DNA of 64,000 bases from Piezodorus guildinii (lineage: Eukaryota > Arthropoda > Insecta > Hemiptera > Pentatomidae). Position numbers and translations under genes: made by a program. This document shows positions 37,447-48,369 of the stretch, in pieces. The stretch lies in assembly GCA_023052935.1 (NCBI GenBank), contig CM041297.1, positions 87,043,021 through 87,107,020 of the forward strand, read 5' to 3'. The notes under the pieces are model-generated. The model did not search any database, was not told where the DNA came from, and worked only from the letters and a program-made list of their open reading frames with translations. The number at the start of each line of letters is the position of its first letter. The first letter of the stretch is position 1.

Positions 37447-39602
37447 GAATATTATTCTCGGGTTCGAGTCATCAGAAAGATCTTGGTTGACGTTAGGTAA
37501 TTACAAAGTCGGTTATTATCCACTGTTTTACCCCACTTTTCGAAGGATATGCCCGATTTAAATGTGTTTTTTTTTTCGTCATTCTCGTTGAAAGGATTCA
37601 AAACAATCGACCCATCTGGTAACCAACGAAATAACAAAAGTGATGTAAATGGAAACATTTTATCTATATTTAGAAAAGAATGTATCATTTTAACTCGATT
37701 TTCTAGTTATCGCAGTATCTCAAAAACGCTGCAAATTATTACACAATGGTTTATTATTTCCAAATTACAATATTAGGGTTTAACTGTTTATATGGCTGTT
37801 AATATGCAATTGAGTAATATGAAAAGCAATAATTCAAAGCATCATATAATAGCACTACCACTGATTTCGAAACGCAGTATCTAAGCTATTTGTTAACAAA
37901 ATCCAATGATTCTTTCGTCATTTGGTCCAAAATTTAATTATCTATCAAATGACACTAAAAGCAAAAATTTGGTATTTATTTATCAGGAGAATATTTTTTA
38001 AAATATTTTTTTTATTCGTTATTCGGATTCTACGCATCTTAAAACGTAAGCTCTCAAATTCTGAGCAGGTTTATTTTTTTTTTGGTCGTTTAATTTAATG
38101 AAAATAATAAACCAAAAGCATTTATACAGGACTACGTTACTCTGTCCTTTTTTTTCTTTCGATTTTCATTCAAATAATTCAAATAAAATTTTCTGATTCC
38201 AGAAAACCTTACATTTTATCTTTATCATCAATAATAACCGAGTTAGCAGGGAATCACATCTCTAATAAGTTGTGGCTTGACCAGATGAGATGATTTTTTA
38301 TTTTTTTGTTTTTTTGTTTTAACCCATTTTTGGTGTAATTACATCTATAATAATCTGTTACTTGATTATACATATATATATATTTTTTTTTATTTATTTA
38401 TCGCCCTTTACTGAATCTATACACACTTTTCTCTATGTTCAAAAATAACTGAGTTATAAGCGTATTTATGATAAAAATTTCAATTTTTTTTTCTTTTCTT
38501 TTTTTCTCTTTTATGTAATTGTTCGCGGATTTTTGGTTAAAAAACAATAATGAATTTGTTTTCTATCTTTGAAAATAATTGAGCTATAAGTGTATATAAG
38601 CAAGATTTCAATTTTTTCCTTTATTTTTTTTTTTGTTTATCGCGCTTTCCTGATTCTAAAACTATATACATACTTTTCTCTATCGTCAAAAATAATGAGT
38701 TATGAGCGTATTTATGTGTAAAATTTCAATTTCTTTACTTTTCTTTTTTCTCGTTTATATAATTTTTCGCATTAAAATAATAATGAATTTATTTTTCTAT
38801 CTTAAAAAATAACTGAGTTATTGAATAAAATACTTTTAATCGGCCGCCATTTTAAAATTAACCAGCTAATATCAACGTCTAGGTGTTAGGATCATCGTTG
38901 AATGAATTAGTATTTTTGTGCCGAATTTAAAAAGAAATGGTCCAGTAGTTTCGGAGAATGAACGTAAGCTTTCAAATTTTGAGCAGGGGTAATTTCTTCT
39001 TTTTTTTTTTTTTTTATTACAAAGGTTGTTGAAAATATTAAACCAAAATAATTATGAAGCTGGATTAAATGATCCTGGAGATTCCTATTACCGTCTAGAT
39101 TTGCAATAAGGGCTGAAAATTCTTGTTCGAAGTGGTTGATTTTTTTTTTTTTTTTTTTTTTCACAAACTTAAAACAAAATTAGTTTTTGAATAACTCAAA
39201 AACTATACATCTTCTGAAAAATATTAGGTACCCATTTTAAGCATTAAAAATATGCTGTTTCCCAGTTTGTAAGGTTGCAACGGATTAGGTGGTTGGGCCA
39301 CATAATCAGAATGGGTAAGGAAAGGACATTAAGAAAACTGTACTATGGAAAGCCCGACGGAAGAAGGCCTCGTGGAAGACCGAAGGGGAGATGGAAGGAC
39401 GGCGTCTCCGAGGATCTGAAGAAAGTGGGAGTATCTGTGAAGCGTTCTACTGACAGTAAGGACTGGTGAAGAGAAGTTGAGCTGGCAAGGTGCCGCTTTA
39501 TCCGTCTGTCACGCCGATAATGAATAATGAATTTGAACCATAATTGAATTTCTCACAGCATAAAAACAAAGCCATCTTAATCTGACTAGTATCAGAGAGT
39601 AG
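37447..39602 (+). repeat. Array unit 9 (edge unit, with internal deletion)
   Basis: 2156 bp; fossil at 39275-39469. Haplotype A (38134) / T (38887), with the 8-bp expansion. About 85-95 bp are missing at ~38959, removing the GC-rich patch with CGGACGGGGGACGGCATACT. The fossil has two G-to-A changes (two Glu to Lys), and one T is lost just after it. It is the most diverged unit, as expected at the edge of an array homogenised by unequal exchange. Confidence 0.93.
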
Positions 39603-39651
39603 GAATATTATTCTCGGGTTCGAGCCATCAGGAAGATTTTGGTTGACGTTA
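39603..39651 (+). repeat. Partial tenth unit at the array's right edge
   Basis: 49 bp matching the start of a unit with three substitutions (GAGCCATCAGGAAGATTTTG), then unrelated sequence after GACGTTA. Confidence 0.85.
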
Positions 39652-39834
39652 CATATAATCAAATATTATATAATAAATTTATAATAAATGTATTTAAGCA
39701 TATTGATAATCGTGTCCATCTTTCGTGTGTAGGATCCCATAAACATATGTTCAACTGTTATTAGTTTTTTAAAAATAATTCAAGGTGACTAAAAAACATT
39801 TTGTTTCAAGAAGATAGATTGTTTATTTATTTAA
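39652..39834. other. Unassigned right flank of the array
   Basis: No similarity to the left flank and nothing recognised. Confidence 0.4.
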
Positions 39835-40065
39835 CGTCACTTTATGCTACTATGGCTAATCGGACAATGCTATAGTGGGAGTTCTAAATTTTGCCTATTC
39901 AGGTTTTATCAGAATAGGGATCATTAACGAGTAACTGACATCGCACAGGCGCGGGACCACCTTTTAACGTCCCCTCCGAAGGACGGCATAACTAAGGATT
40001 TTTACTCCCATTAACAAAATCCTAGGACCACCTGCGGGTTTGAACCCATGACCTTGAATACGATT
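39835..40065 (-). repeat. Dispersed repeat C, copy 1 (possible SINE)
   Basis: Shares an ordered set of phrases with 50221-50440: CTAATCGGACAATGCTATAG, a TTTATCAGAATAGGGA-type stretch, ACATCGCACAGGC, CGTCCCCTCCGAAGGACGGC and AAGGATTTTTACTCCCATT. On the minus strand it carries GGTCATGGGTTCAAACCCGC, which contains a good pol III box B. No box A is visible, so the SINE assignment is tentative. Confidence 0.5.
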
Positions 40066-40840
40066 TATATCTGGCATGAAATAATAATCATTTATTTAAC
40101 TTACCCAGAGTAATTCATTGCTATGCGGATTTTTTAAAACATTTCTTTATTTTGAGATCGGCTGCATGAGCCATACATAGGTTGTTTAAAATAAAAGAAT
40201 TATTATTGCAACTGGTTACAAATGAAGGTATAGTTTTATACAAAAGACATCGCTAAACAACATAGATTTATAATTATTCATAAGAATTGAATAATGAAAT
40301 TAAATTTATAACAGAACGTAAAAATAATTTTTTAAAAAATTAAGGAAGAAGAAGAGTAATGATATCTAAAATAATAATAAGTTTGGAACAAGAATAGAAA
40401 GTATAAAAGTAATGGTTCTCCACGGCGTTGATAAAATAAAAATATTCTGCTACAATCGAATTCGAAATCCAAAGAAATCGGGGAATCCTCAGATTACTAT
40501 TCCAGTGAACTACCAAAAATATGTAAAGGAAAATAATTATTAGTGAGGGAAGCCGTAACAGGTTTTTTTTTTTTTTTTTTTTTTTGGTAGAAAGCTTCAC
40601 TGATTATAGTCATTAATACAAACGAAATTAGCAAAAGCTAAAAGGTATTTAGTAATTATGGGTTTGTCTCCTAATATTGGTATGTTATTGTAAACTTGAC
40701 TGAATAAAATGAAATCGCCATTAAATAATTGACCATTATATGTCATAGTTACTACACCTCAATATTGCTTTCTATTTCATAATTTAAGCTCATAAGAATC
40801 CAAAGTGTGTGGCGTACTCAAAATATATATTTTTTTTAAA
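40066..40840. other. Unassigned; contains a poly-T tract
   Basis: Poly-T of ~24 bases at 40562-40585. The 86-codon minus frame over it is a low-complexity chance ORF. Nothing else seen. Confidence 0.4.
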
Positions 40841-40841
40841 T

Positions 40842-41500
40842 GTGGTGCGGGTAGAACACGACTTTCACTTACCTAGACTGTTAAAATAAATTTAAAAACT
40901 ATCAAATATACTTCAATTTGAAAAATATTTGAAGTTGATTTTAATAAAACATAATAGAAGCAATATGATTTAGATTAAATAATATAACTATAATTAATTG
41001 TTAATCAGTAATAAGTTTATTTCCCATTAGTTATTTTATATTACCTTTTACAGTTTTGTGTGTCAGATAATATTTTTCTAAAATCTTTCTCTTTCCAACG
41101 GTTTATTATACATATATATTACTGTTCTTATCATCCAAAAACAAAAATTACATAACAAATTATTTTGGTTTTTTATCCTTTTGTTGATCATCAAATTCTC
41201 CCAACTTGTATGTTTAGCAGTCCTTCATTAATGTCATTAAGTTGATATGGTTAATCGTTTGGAATGTTCAAAATTGAAGGTAGTTTAAAAGTTTAAAATT
41301 TCGGCATTTAAGCCCTGTCAGACTATTTCCATCAGAATGAAACTTAAATCATATTAAAGCCCATTGAATTTTACATCTATATAGAGAGTTTAAACAAAAT
41401 CGTTTCAGTGGTTTTTGAGAAGATCGTAAAAAGGAGTAAAATGCACTGTATAAAGTTGCTCTTCTGGTGGTTAGCTGATTTTGATAACGCTGTAACATCT
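40842..41500 (+). repeat. Family B element, 3'-truncated copy 6
   Basis: Starts GTGGTGCGGGTAGAACACGA and CTTTCACTTACC. It runs through GGCATTTAAGCCCTGTCAGA and GAGTTTAAACAAAATCG to about the TTTGATAACGCTGTAACATC point, then stops without the hairpin end. Confidence 0.58.
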
Positions 41501-41640
41501 TTGGCAATATATAATTTAGTTGAACTTTAAGAGAATTTAGAAAACTAATTAAAGATCTTTTTATTTTTATTATTTAGCCGATACCATTAAATTCTTTTAG
41601 GTTAGAATTTATTTTTAGTGTATTTACCTTTTGTTTTTTT

Positions 41641-41775
41641 TTCTCTAATTTTATTACTTTCACTTATCTACAAATGATATATTTGGTAAGGGAAAATATT
41701 TTGATCGTGAAAAGTTTCAAATTCCGGTTTTCAATGGAAATACACATTTTAGGGTCTCCTGGGTCCAAATAACAG
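41641..41775 (-). repeat. Family B 3'-end fragment, inverted
   Basis: Begins TTACTTTCACTTATC, with a decayed hairpin, then GGAAATACACATTTTAGGGT. Orientation is opposite to the flanking B pieces on both sides, so this is a small nest of insertions or a rearranged copy. Confidence 0.55.
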
Positions 41776-41849
41776 TTTATTTTACATCTCATATTAATGT
41801 CTTCTTGTTCAAAAAGTGCACAAAATATTTTATTGCTCTTTTCAATTTT

Positions 41850-42287
41850 AGTTTCATATTGAATCCGTTCTGAATGCATATTTAGCAGTTTTTTTTTTTT
41901 TTTATCGATGCTCATAAGATGACATATTTTATTTTTTTCGAATCTACACAATTAAAGCTACTTAAGAGGAAGAAAATTTAAAATATCAACATTAAGGCCA
42001 TTTCAGACTCTTCTAAACAGATTGAAAACTACATGAAATTGAAGTCTACTAAATTTTAAATCTATAAAGTGAGTTTAATCAAAATTGTTAAGAGCCTGCT
42101 TTAACATCCCTGGAGTATATTTGTCTTAAAAATGAAATTTCATTTTCGTACTCCATTTCGTTTTCGGAGACACTCACTTTTTACGGGACTTGGTTATTTG
42201 TACTCTAAAAAGTGTATTTCCGTTGAAAACTGGTATTCGAAATTTTTTACGATCGCAATACTTTCCCATACTATGAAACTAAAAGTT
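41850..42287 (+). repeat. Family B internal-to-right fragment
   Basis: Shows GAATCCGTTCTGAATGCATA, then ATCAAAATTGTTAAGAGCC, the GGACTTGGTTATTTGTACTC block and ACGATCGCAATACTTTCCC. It stops just short of the 3' hairpin. Confidence 0.55.
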
Positions 42288-43335
42288 TGTTTACGGTTTT
42301 GAAGGATGGCCGATTGATGTCATATTAATTTGGAGCAGTGTTCCTCACGTACCGTGCCTCCAACGAAGAAATTAGCATTATATCGGCAATACATCAGAAA
42401 GATAAGGAGCTACCCCTCTAAGCGAAGGACCTCCACGAGCCTTCTCAGTGAGGGTTTCACCCCTAATGACTTACCCTCCTTAGCTGAGTATTTATAGCGA
42501 CTTGGCTAATTCAGCCGAGGATTTCCTGCGAGATCCTGAGGGGGGCAGTCAAATTCTACTCAGCCATAGCTCAAGATGATCTACGACCCTGGGCGATAAT
42601 TCTTTCCCATGGATAGTGAGCTCTAAGCAGGCTACAAATCAGCCGGCACCCTCCGACCGTTCGCTGAGGGCTCATAGGGGGCAACTATTTATATAGTCCT
42701 ATGTAGTCAGCTTAGCTATATACACCATCCCGCTATGTATAAAAAATACACAGGCTAAACCAAAAGTTTGCGAAATTGTAAAGATGTAATTGCGATTCTT
42801 TGTTTCCGCGAACTCCTTCAAAACCACGCGACGAATTTTGATACGGTTTTTACTATAATTTAGGGCAACGACAAGTGGTTTCAAACGCACTTTTTCGGGA
42901 CAAAAGTCTGCACTGGCTGTTCTATTTAAGATATATCAATCATTTTAATGCCATTTTGTTCCTTATTTAATTCGCTTTCAAAGGTATGATTGGCATAGTT
43001 TTAGCTCATTTTCATTTTATGAAAATATGTAAGTTTTGTCAATAATTTCAGGGAAATGTCTCTTTATCTAATTATTCTTATATATATATATTAATATTTC
43101 CTGCATTTAACTTTGTTTTGAATCGTTATTAAAGAACTTTGAGTAAGCTTAAGGTTTCATATATATGACTTGGAGATTTTTTAAGAATTTACAAACATTT
43201 GTAAAATAATTAAAATTATTTAAAATATCTCAATATATAACCAACATAACGAAATGCAAATTATTTTAAAAACTTTACTTTTTTTTCTAGTTTTTACGGA
43301 CAAAATTTGAAAACTGTAAATTGATTTCCACACTT
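42288..43335. other. Unassigned; GC-richer island 42,300-42,720
   Basis: The first 420 bp are clearly less AT-rich than the surroundings, with stop codons in all frames I followed. They resemble no repeat elsewhere in the window. The rest is AT-rich without features. Confidence 0.35.
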
Positions 43336-43339
43336 TTGG

Positions 43340-43992
43340 TAAATGAAATGAAATGAAAAGAAATTTTATTCTGGGACAGCTAGTCCCCTAAGAATAATAT
43401 AAATGTACAATAAAATATTTAAATTATGGCTATATAAATTTTAGCAACATGGTATCAAATTATATAGCATATGGTATATACATGCATGCACACACACAGA
43501 CATACACACACACATTCATTTATATACCTACATATTTATACACATATTCACAAACACAAACACATATATATATACATATATAAGGTCATATTACCTCAAA
43601 GAAGTACAGATATTAAAACAAAAAATAGTGAAAATTAAGATAAAAATAAAGAGGCAAAACAATTAAGTTTATAAAGGCACGGAAGATTGATGTTCGAGGA
43701 GATGGATAAATAGGTGATGTTTGAAGGAGGCTAAGGATTGGCATGTACGAATCGACATGGGTAAGGAATTCCAAAATGAAGATGCACGTATGACAAAGGA
43801 TCTCTTAAAGGAAGCAGTTCTGTGGGATGGAATGAGCAAGTTCGAGGGCTGGGATCTTGTGTTGATAGAGTGGACAGAGGATAGGGGGGTGAAAATATTG
43901 TAGATATAAATGGGTTTTTTGGTTCTAAAGGATTGGTAAAGGTAAGTTCCTAAGAAGTATTGCCGTCGGAATTTTGGGTAAAGCCACTTCAA
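43340..43992 (-). pseudogene. CR1-like LINE: ORF2 C-terminus and 3' UTR, copy 1
   Basis: On the minus strand an open 107-codon frame (43992-43669) reads IPSHRTASFKRSFVIRASSF then WNSLPMSIRTCQSLASFKHH. This is the conserved end of CR1/L2-type reverse transcriptases (a ...RTxxF..SF..R....WNSLP... pattern). The 3' UTR continues to ~43340, where the minus strand ends in CATTT repeats, as CR1-like elements end in short tandem repeats. Most of ORF2 is missing, so it is a 5'-truncated dead copy. It shares sequence with 47140-47495 and its UTR with 45816-45905. The opposite 60-codon frame is a shadow. Confidence 0.78.
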
Positions 43993-44154
43993 CTCTGCAT
44001 ACCAGGTGGAGACATGAGAGCGCCTGGGAATTCCGAAGATGAATCTAATGAATAAGTAAAGTAGAACGAATTGTTGGCTATAGAAATATATTTAATGGAG
44101 ACCAGAAAAAAATTGACATATAAAGTTGTTTTGATGTCTAACTTTTTTCCAAAT
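43993..44154. other. Short unassigned link
   Basis: Sequence between the CR1-like truncation point and a family-A copy; nothing recognised. Confidence 0.4.
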
Positions 44155-45190
44155 GATGAACTATAATGAAGTACTACTCAGTTTTTTTGACGATAGAGAA
44201 AAGTGTGTATAGTGTTCATTTTTATATGATTATATGGTGTACAATCAGTATATCACGTTAAATAAAAAGAAAGAAAAATGAAAAAATTGAAATCTCGCCT
44301 ACGTAAACTTGTAGCTACGTTATTTTTGAAGATAGAGAAAACATTGATGATTGTTTTTTAACCAAAATACTGTGTATAATTAGAAACAAATTGAAATTTT
44401 ACTCATAAATATGCCAATGACTCAGTTATTTTTGAATAATAGAAAAAACATGTATAAAGTTTTAGAATCAGTAAAGCGCGATCAATAAATAAATAAATAT
44501 AAACCAAAACGACGATTTTTATATTCAAGTAACAAATTATAATAGATGTTATTCCACCAAAAATCGGTTATTATTGTAAATAGAGAAAAATCGAAAAGAT
44601 TTTTGAGATCAAAACAACGCAATGAACAAAGAGCAAAAAAATGGAAAAAAAAAATCATCTTATATGGTCAAGCCACAACTTATAAGAGATGTAATTCCCT
44701 CATAACTTAGTTATTATTGATGATAAAGAAAAAATGTAAGGTGTTCTGGAATCAGAAAATTTTATTTGAATGAATATCGAAAGAAAAGAAAAGGAAATAG
44801 TAACGCAGCCTAGTATAAATGCTTTTGGTTTATTATTTTCAATAAATTGTAATCTATGATAAAAAAAAAATCATCCCCTCTCCCTCAAAATGTAAGGCCT
44901 TATATTTCAAGATGCGTGAAATTCGAAATAACGAATAGAAAAAAAAATCCGTTTCTCTTAATGAGAGGATTAAATGTTCTACAAAATGAAAAAAGAATCA
45001 TTGAAATTGGTTAAGAACTAGTAGAGGTATACATCAACTGTTGAAATCAGCAGTAGTGATGTGCCATTATCCTTTGAACTATTGCTTTTTATATTACTTA
45101 ATTGCCTATCAACAGCTATATAAACAGATATAACGTAATACTGTTATTTGGGAATAATAAACCATAGTGTAATACTTTTCAGCGTTTTTT
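44155..45190 (-). repeat. Family A dispersed repeat, copy 4
   Basis: Same order as copies 1 and 3: subrepeats with GATAGAGAAAAGTGTGTATA and TTTTAGAATCAGTAAAGCGC, the CCACAACTTATAAGAGATGT block, the TTCAAGATGCGTGAAATTCG block, GCCTATCAACAGCTATATAA, and the AATAATAAACCATAGTGTAA edge. No ORF. Confidence 0.65.
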
Positions 45191-45815
45191 AAAAATTTAT
45201 TATAGTAATAAATATAATTAATAGCGTGTGAAAAGTGTTAAATAGTCAATGAAGTTTTCAATTGATCACTCTAAATCGTATTTTGAAACAATAAATCTGT
45301 AACAACTGGATTGCTTGGTTTGGAGATGGTTTCACTGCTCCGGGATATCAGCAGGAGTCAGATTTATCATAATCGTTTTATAGGCGTTTTAGCTACGAAG
45401 GGACAGCGACGCAGGGCAAACTCCTTCCAGAAAGTTGGTCCTCCCGAGGAAGGATGGACAAGAAGACAAAGTCCTCGGCTATTCTCCGCATCGAGATAAA
45501 TCAGTTTTTCAATTACACTTGGGTTGGAGATAAGAGGAGACATATTTATGTTGGCTATGAGAAATAACTGGCGATATCTTGGGTAGGCTTTCTATGCTCC
45601 AGGTGAAATATCATCTCCATTCGATTTCTTTCTTTGAGTTTATCTTCCTCCAGCTTCTGAAATATATATTAAAATTATTGCTTTTTCCTATACACCCAGG
45701 ATATTGCATCTCGATTTGACCCTGACACCGTTGTGTGGGCTTGGGAAGTTTCGATAAGTCGCTACAGATTGAAGAAAGATCTATCATACAATCTCTCAGT
45801 CGGGAATATATATAA
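45191..45815. other. Unassigned stretch
   Basis: The 62-codon plus frame at 45311-45499 lies in slightly GC-richer sequence but shows no domain. Nothing else. Confidence 0.35.
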
Positions 45816-45958
45816 TAATAAAAAGCTTTATTCTGGGACTATGTCCTTTAAGAATTACAAAAATGTACAGCAAATATTAATATTTATGTCTGGCCGAGAA
45901 AACAATAAAATAAATTTGTATTTACGAATGTGGCAAAAAAAAAAAAAAAAAAAAAAAA
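45816..45958 (-). repeat. CR1-like LINE 3'-UTR fragment and poly-A tract
   Basis: TTTATTCTGGGACTATGTCC and the following AAGAATTACAAAAATGTACA match the 3' UTR of the LINE at 43,340 (TTTATTCTGGGACAGCTAGT). Only ~90 bp are present. A run of about 26 A follows at 45933-45958. Confidence 0.55.
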
Positions 45959-46029
45959 GGATTAAACGCTTAGACTTAAATACATTTATTTACAAAAAAT
46001 GTGGATAGTAAAAACCCACACAAAAAAAA

Positions 46030-46782
46030 AAAATCTGGTGCGGGCAACACACGACTTTCACGTACCTCTATTTTTAAAATCAATGAAACAATTTTCAAAA
46101 ACAGTTAGAGATAAAAATACGGGAAATTATTAAAAAATTAATTAAATTATATTTCTATAGAAACGTGTGTTCCATTAAAAAATCTATTATTTTATTATCT
46201 AAAATAATCAGTTAGTTTTATGTTCATTTCATCACTCTCTATTAACTTTTAAAAGCTTGTGTATGAGATGATATTTTTTCTAAAATCTTTAGCGTTCGAA
46301 CGGTATATCATACATATATATTACTGCTCTTATGTTCAAAAACGAAAAATTGCATTAAAAAAATATTTTTTCTGTTTTCTCCTTTAGTTGGGTATCGAAT
46401 TTATTCAATTTATATATTTACCTGTTTTTCATCAGCGTTAACAAGAAAATCGAGTTATTATTATTGAATCTACAAAATTGAAGGTACTTTAGGGGAAGAA
46501 AATTTAAAATATCGGCATTTAAGCCCTGTCAAACCATTTTTATCCAAATAAAACCTACATGATATTAAAGCCCATTAAATTTTACATCGATATAGCGAGT
46601 TTAATCAAAATTGTCGGAACCGTTTTCGAGAAAATCGAAAAAAGGTGCAAAATGCATGGTATAAAGTGCCTTTTCTGGTAAGCTCATTTTGATGAAAATA
46701 GTTTTGTCACGTCTCGGGCTTATAGTTGTCTTAAATATGAAATTTCAGATTCATAGGACTTACCGTTTCCGCCCGGGAGTTA

Positions 46783-46813
<31 letters not shown>

Positions 46814-46816
46814 ACA

Positions 46817-46857
<41 letters not shown>

Positions 46858-47015
46858 ACACACACACACACACAGACACACACACACACAGACCTTTTTG
46901 CGGGACTTGGTTATTTGGACTCAGGGGACCCTAAAACGTGTATTTCCGTTAAAAACTGGAATTCGAAAATTTTCACGATCGCAATACTTCCCCTTACTAT
47001 TTATAGTAAGTGAAA
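46030..47015 (+). mobile_element. Family B dispersed element, copy 7 (with expanded CA repeat)
   Basis: Complete order from TCTGGTGCGGGCAACACACG to GTAAGTGAAATTAAAAA. At the place where other copies have 2-5 CA units (~5536, ~15370), this one has ~110 bp of CA with sparse interruptions (46783-46892). The hairpin is reduced to CTTACTATTTATAGTAAG (46993-47010), which is still self-complementary. The 81-codon frame over the CA repeat is not a gene. Confidence 0.68.
46783..46892. repeat. (CA)n microsatellite inside family B
   Basis: About 110 bp of CA with a few single-base changes, in the family's conserved microsatellite position. Confidence 0.95.
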
Positions 47016-47139
47016 TTAAAAAGGAAAAAAAGAAAAAAATATCTTAAAGGCTACTAGGGTTCAGGGAATTATATATTAAAAAAAACAACTAATTATTCTA
47101 AAGCGCTAGGGTCTGGATAAAATAGATTATAACTTGTAT

Positions 47140-47495
47140 TGAAATTAAGATAAGACGATTGCAGATTCACATTTGTTGTGCATATATTTGAGGTGCCAAA
47201 ATATGTTGAAAAAGGTGGAATTTAAATGAGAGAAGGGAAGAAGTATGGCGAATATGAGCAGGTAGGGAATTCCAGAGGGTAGCAGAGCGGCTATAAAAGG
47301 AGTGATCAAAATATTTAGTTCTATCGTTGGGAATGTAAAGCTCAGAATGGCAGGATCTTGTTTCAAGAGAGTGGACCGAGTGACTTACATTTAAGGATAC
47401 TGTGAATGTATGGAGGGTGGTGGGAGTTGATGATTTGGTAAAGATATGATCCGAAAAAATATTGTCTACGTATAGAAGGTAGTAGCCACTTCTTA
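47140..47495 (-). pseudogene. CR1-like LINE ORF2 C-terminus, copy 2 (frameshifted)
   Basis: The minus strand reads RTKYFDHSFYSRSATLWNSL then PAHIRHTSSLLSFKFHLFQH, aligning with copy 1 (RTASFKRSFVIRASSFWNSL...). The preceding part (FGSYLYQIINS) is in another frame, so at least one frameshift is present. The 73-codon frame listed here is the wrong frame. Dead copy of the same family. Confidence 0.72.
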
Positions 47496-47512
47496 TATAT
47501 ACTTATATAAAG

Positions 47513-47520
47513 TATATATA

Positions 47521-47555
<35 letters not shown>

Positions 47556-47562
47556 CTTTAAT
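47513..47562. repeat. (AT)n palindromic microsatellite
   Basis: AAAGTATATATATATATTAT ... ATATACTTTA: the ends are complementary, so the run can fold into a hairpin. Confidence 0.85.
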
Positions 47563-48369
47563 AAAAATAAAAAGAGAAAGAGTGACAGAGAGAGAATAAA
47601 TACATAGATAGATAAACTTATGTGTGATGATACGAAAAATGTTTTGGTTGAGCGTGATCTCATCTTGTAGAACCCTTGGTTTAGGAACTGTGTTTAGCAT
47701 AACTTCAAAAATAAATATACTTATTTTATATTACTGCTATCCACTAAACAGCACTAATTCAAGTGAAAACATGAGGTAAAACCATTTTCACTAAAATGAA
47801 AAGTTTTTAAAGACGAATTTTTAAAAGTTTTACTTTCTCGCCTATTCCATTTATTGTGTTTAAAACAACAATATAATATATTTAACTCTTCAGCCGAACA
47901 CAGGAGATGGTATCATACTCATTTTATAGATAAAAGTTCTTTAACCAAAATAACTATTAATAAGTAATGACATGCAGCTAAAAGGTATAATTTTAAATAA
48001 TATTGCTAAAACCTTTAACTAAACGTAAAACTTCCGTACTTAAAACTTTAGACATAAGGGGTTTCTAGATGTAGCCGCGTCCTTTTTTTATCTTTTTTTT
48101 TTTTCATTTATTTTTCTTCAGCCCAAATGACAATAAATGTATAATTTCCGATAACGCTTGTAAAAACTTTCTTTGATATTTTCGATTTTATTTTGAATCA
48201 ATGTTCATATAATACTATGGCGAAGGAATGTGAATTTGAGATCATATTCATAACACCATTTTATTGAGTCGCTGGTCAAGTAGTATTGTTTATAATCTTT
48301 ACTCATATGTATATTAAAAATGAGTTACAATCATATTTTTTAACAACTATTTAATATATGCGTAACCTG
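47563..48369. other. Unassigned AT-rich stretch
   Basis: No ORF, repeat or RNA gene recognised. Confidence 0.4.

Larger units (their letters stand above)
19556..39651 (+). repeat. Tandem array: nine ~2.23-kb units plus a ~49-bp partial unit
   Basis: The edge GAATATTATTCTCGGGTTCG recurs at 19556, 21790, 24034, 26271, 28506, 30738, 32971, 35204, 37447 and 39603. The intervals are 2234, 2244, 2237, 2235, 2232, 2233, 2233, 2243 and 2156. By eye the units differ by a few substitutions and mostly by homopolymer or (TA)n length. Each unit has, in order: ~280 bp found only in the array; a family-A segment with poly-T and ~120-bp subrepeats (unit-1 positions 19836-21230); a spacer; an RTE-like LINE C-terminal fossil (21461-21655); and a ~135-bp tail. 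It is a satellite-like array seeded from transposon debris and homogenised recently. The 78- and 75-codon antisense frame pairs in each unit are repeated only because the DNA is, and I do not call them genes. Confidence 0.95.

Noticed and set aside
19556..39651. CRISPR array or rDNA-type gene array
   Set aside because: The units are 2.2 kb, adjacent without spacers, and hold only transposon remains; no rRNA-like sequence.
46689..46934. 81-codon Thr-His-rich frame
   Set aside because: Translation of the CA microsatellite inside a family-B element.
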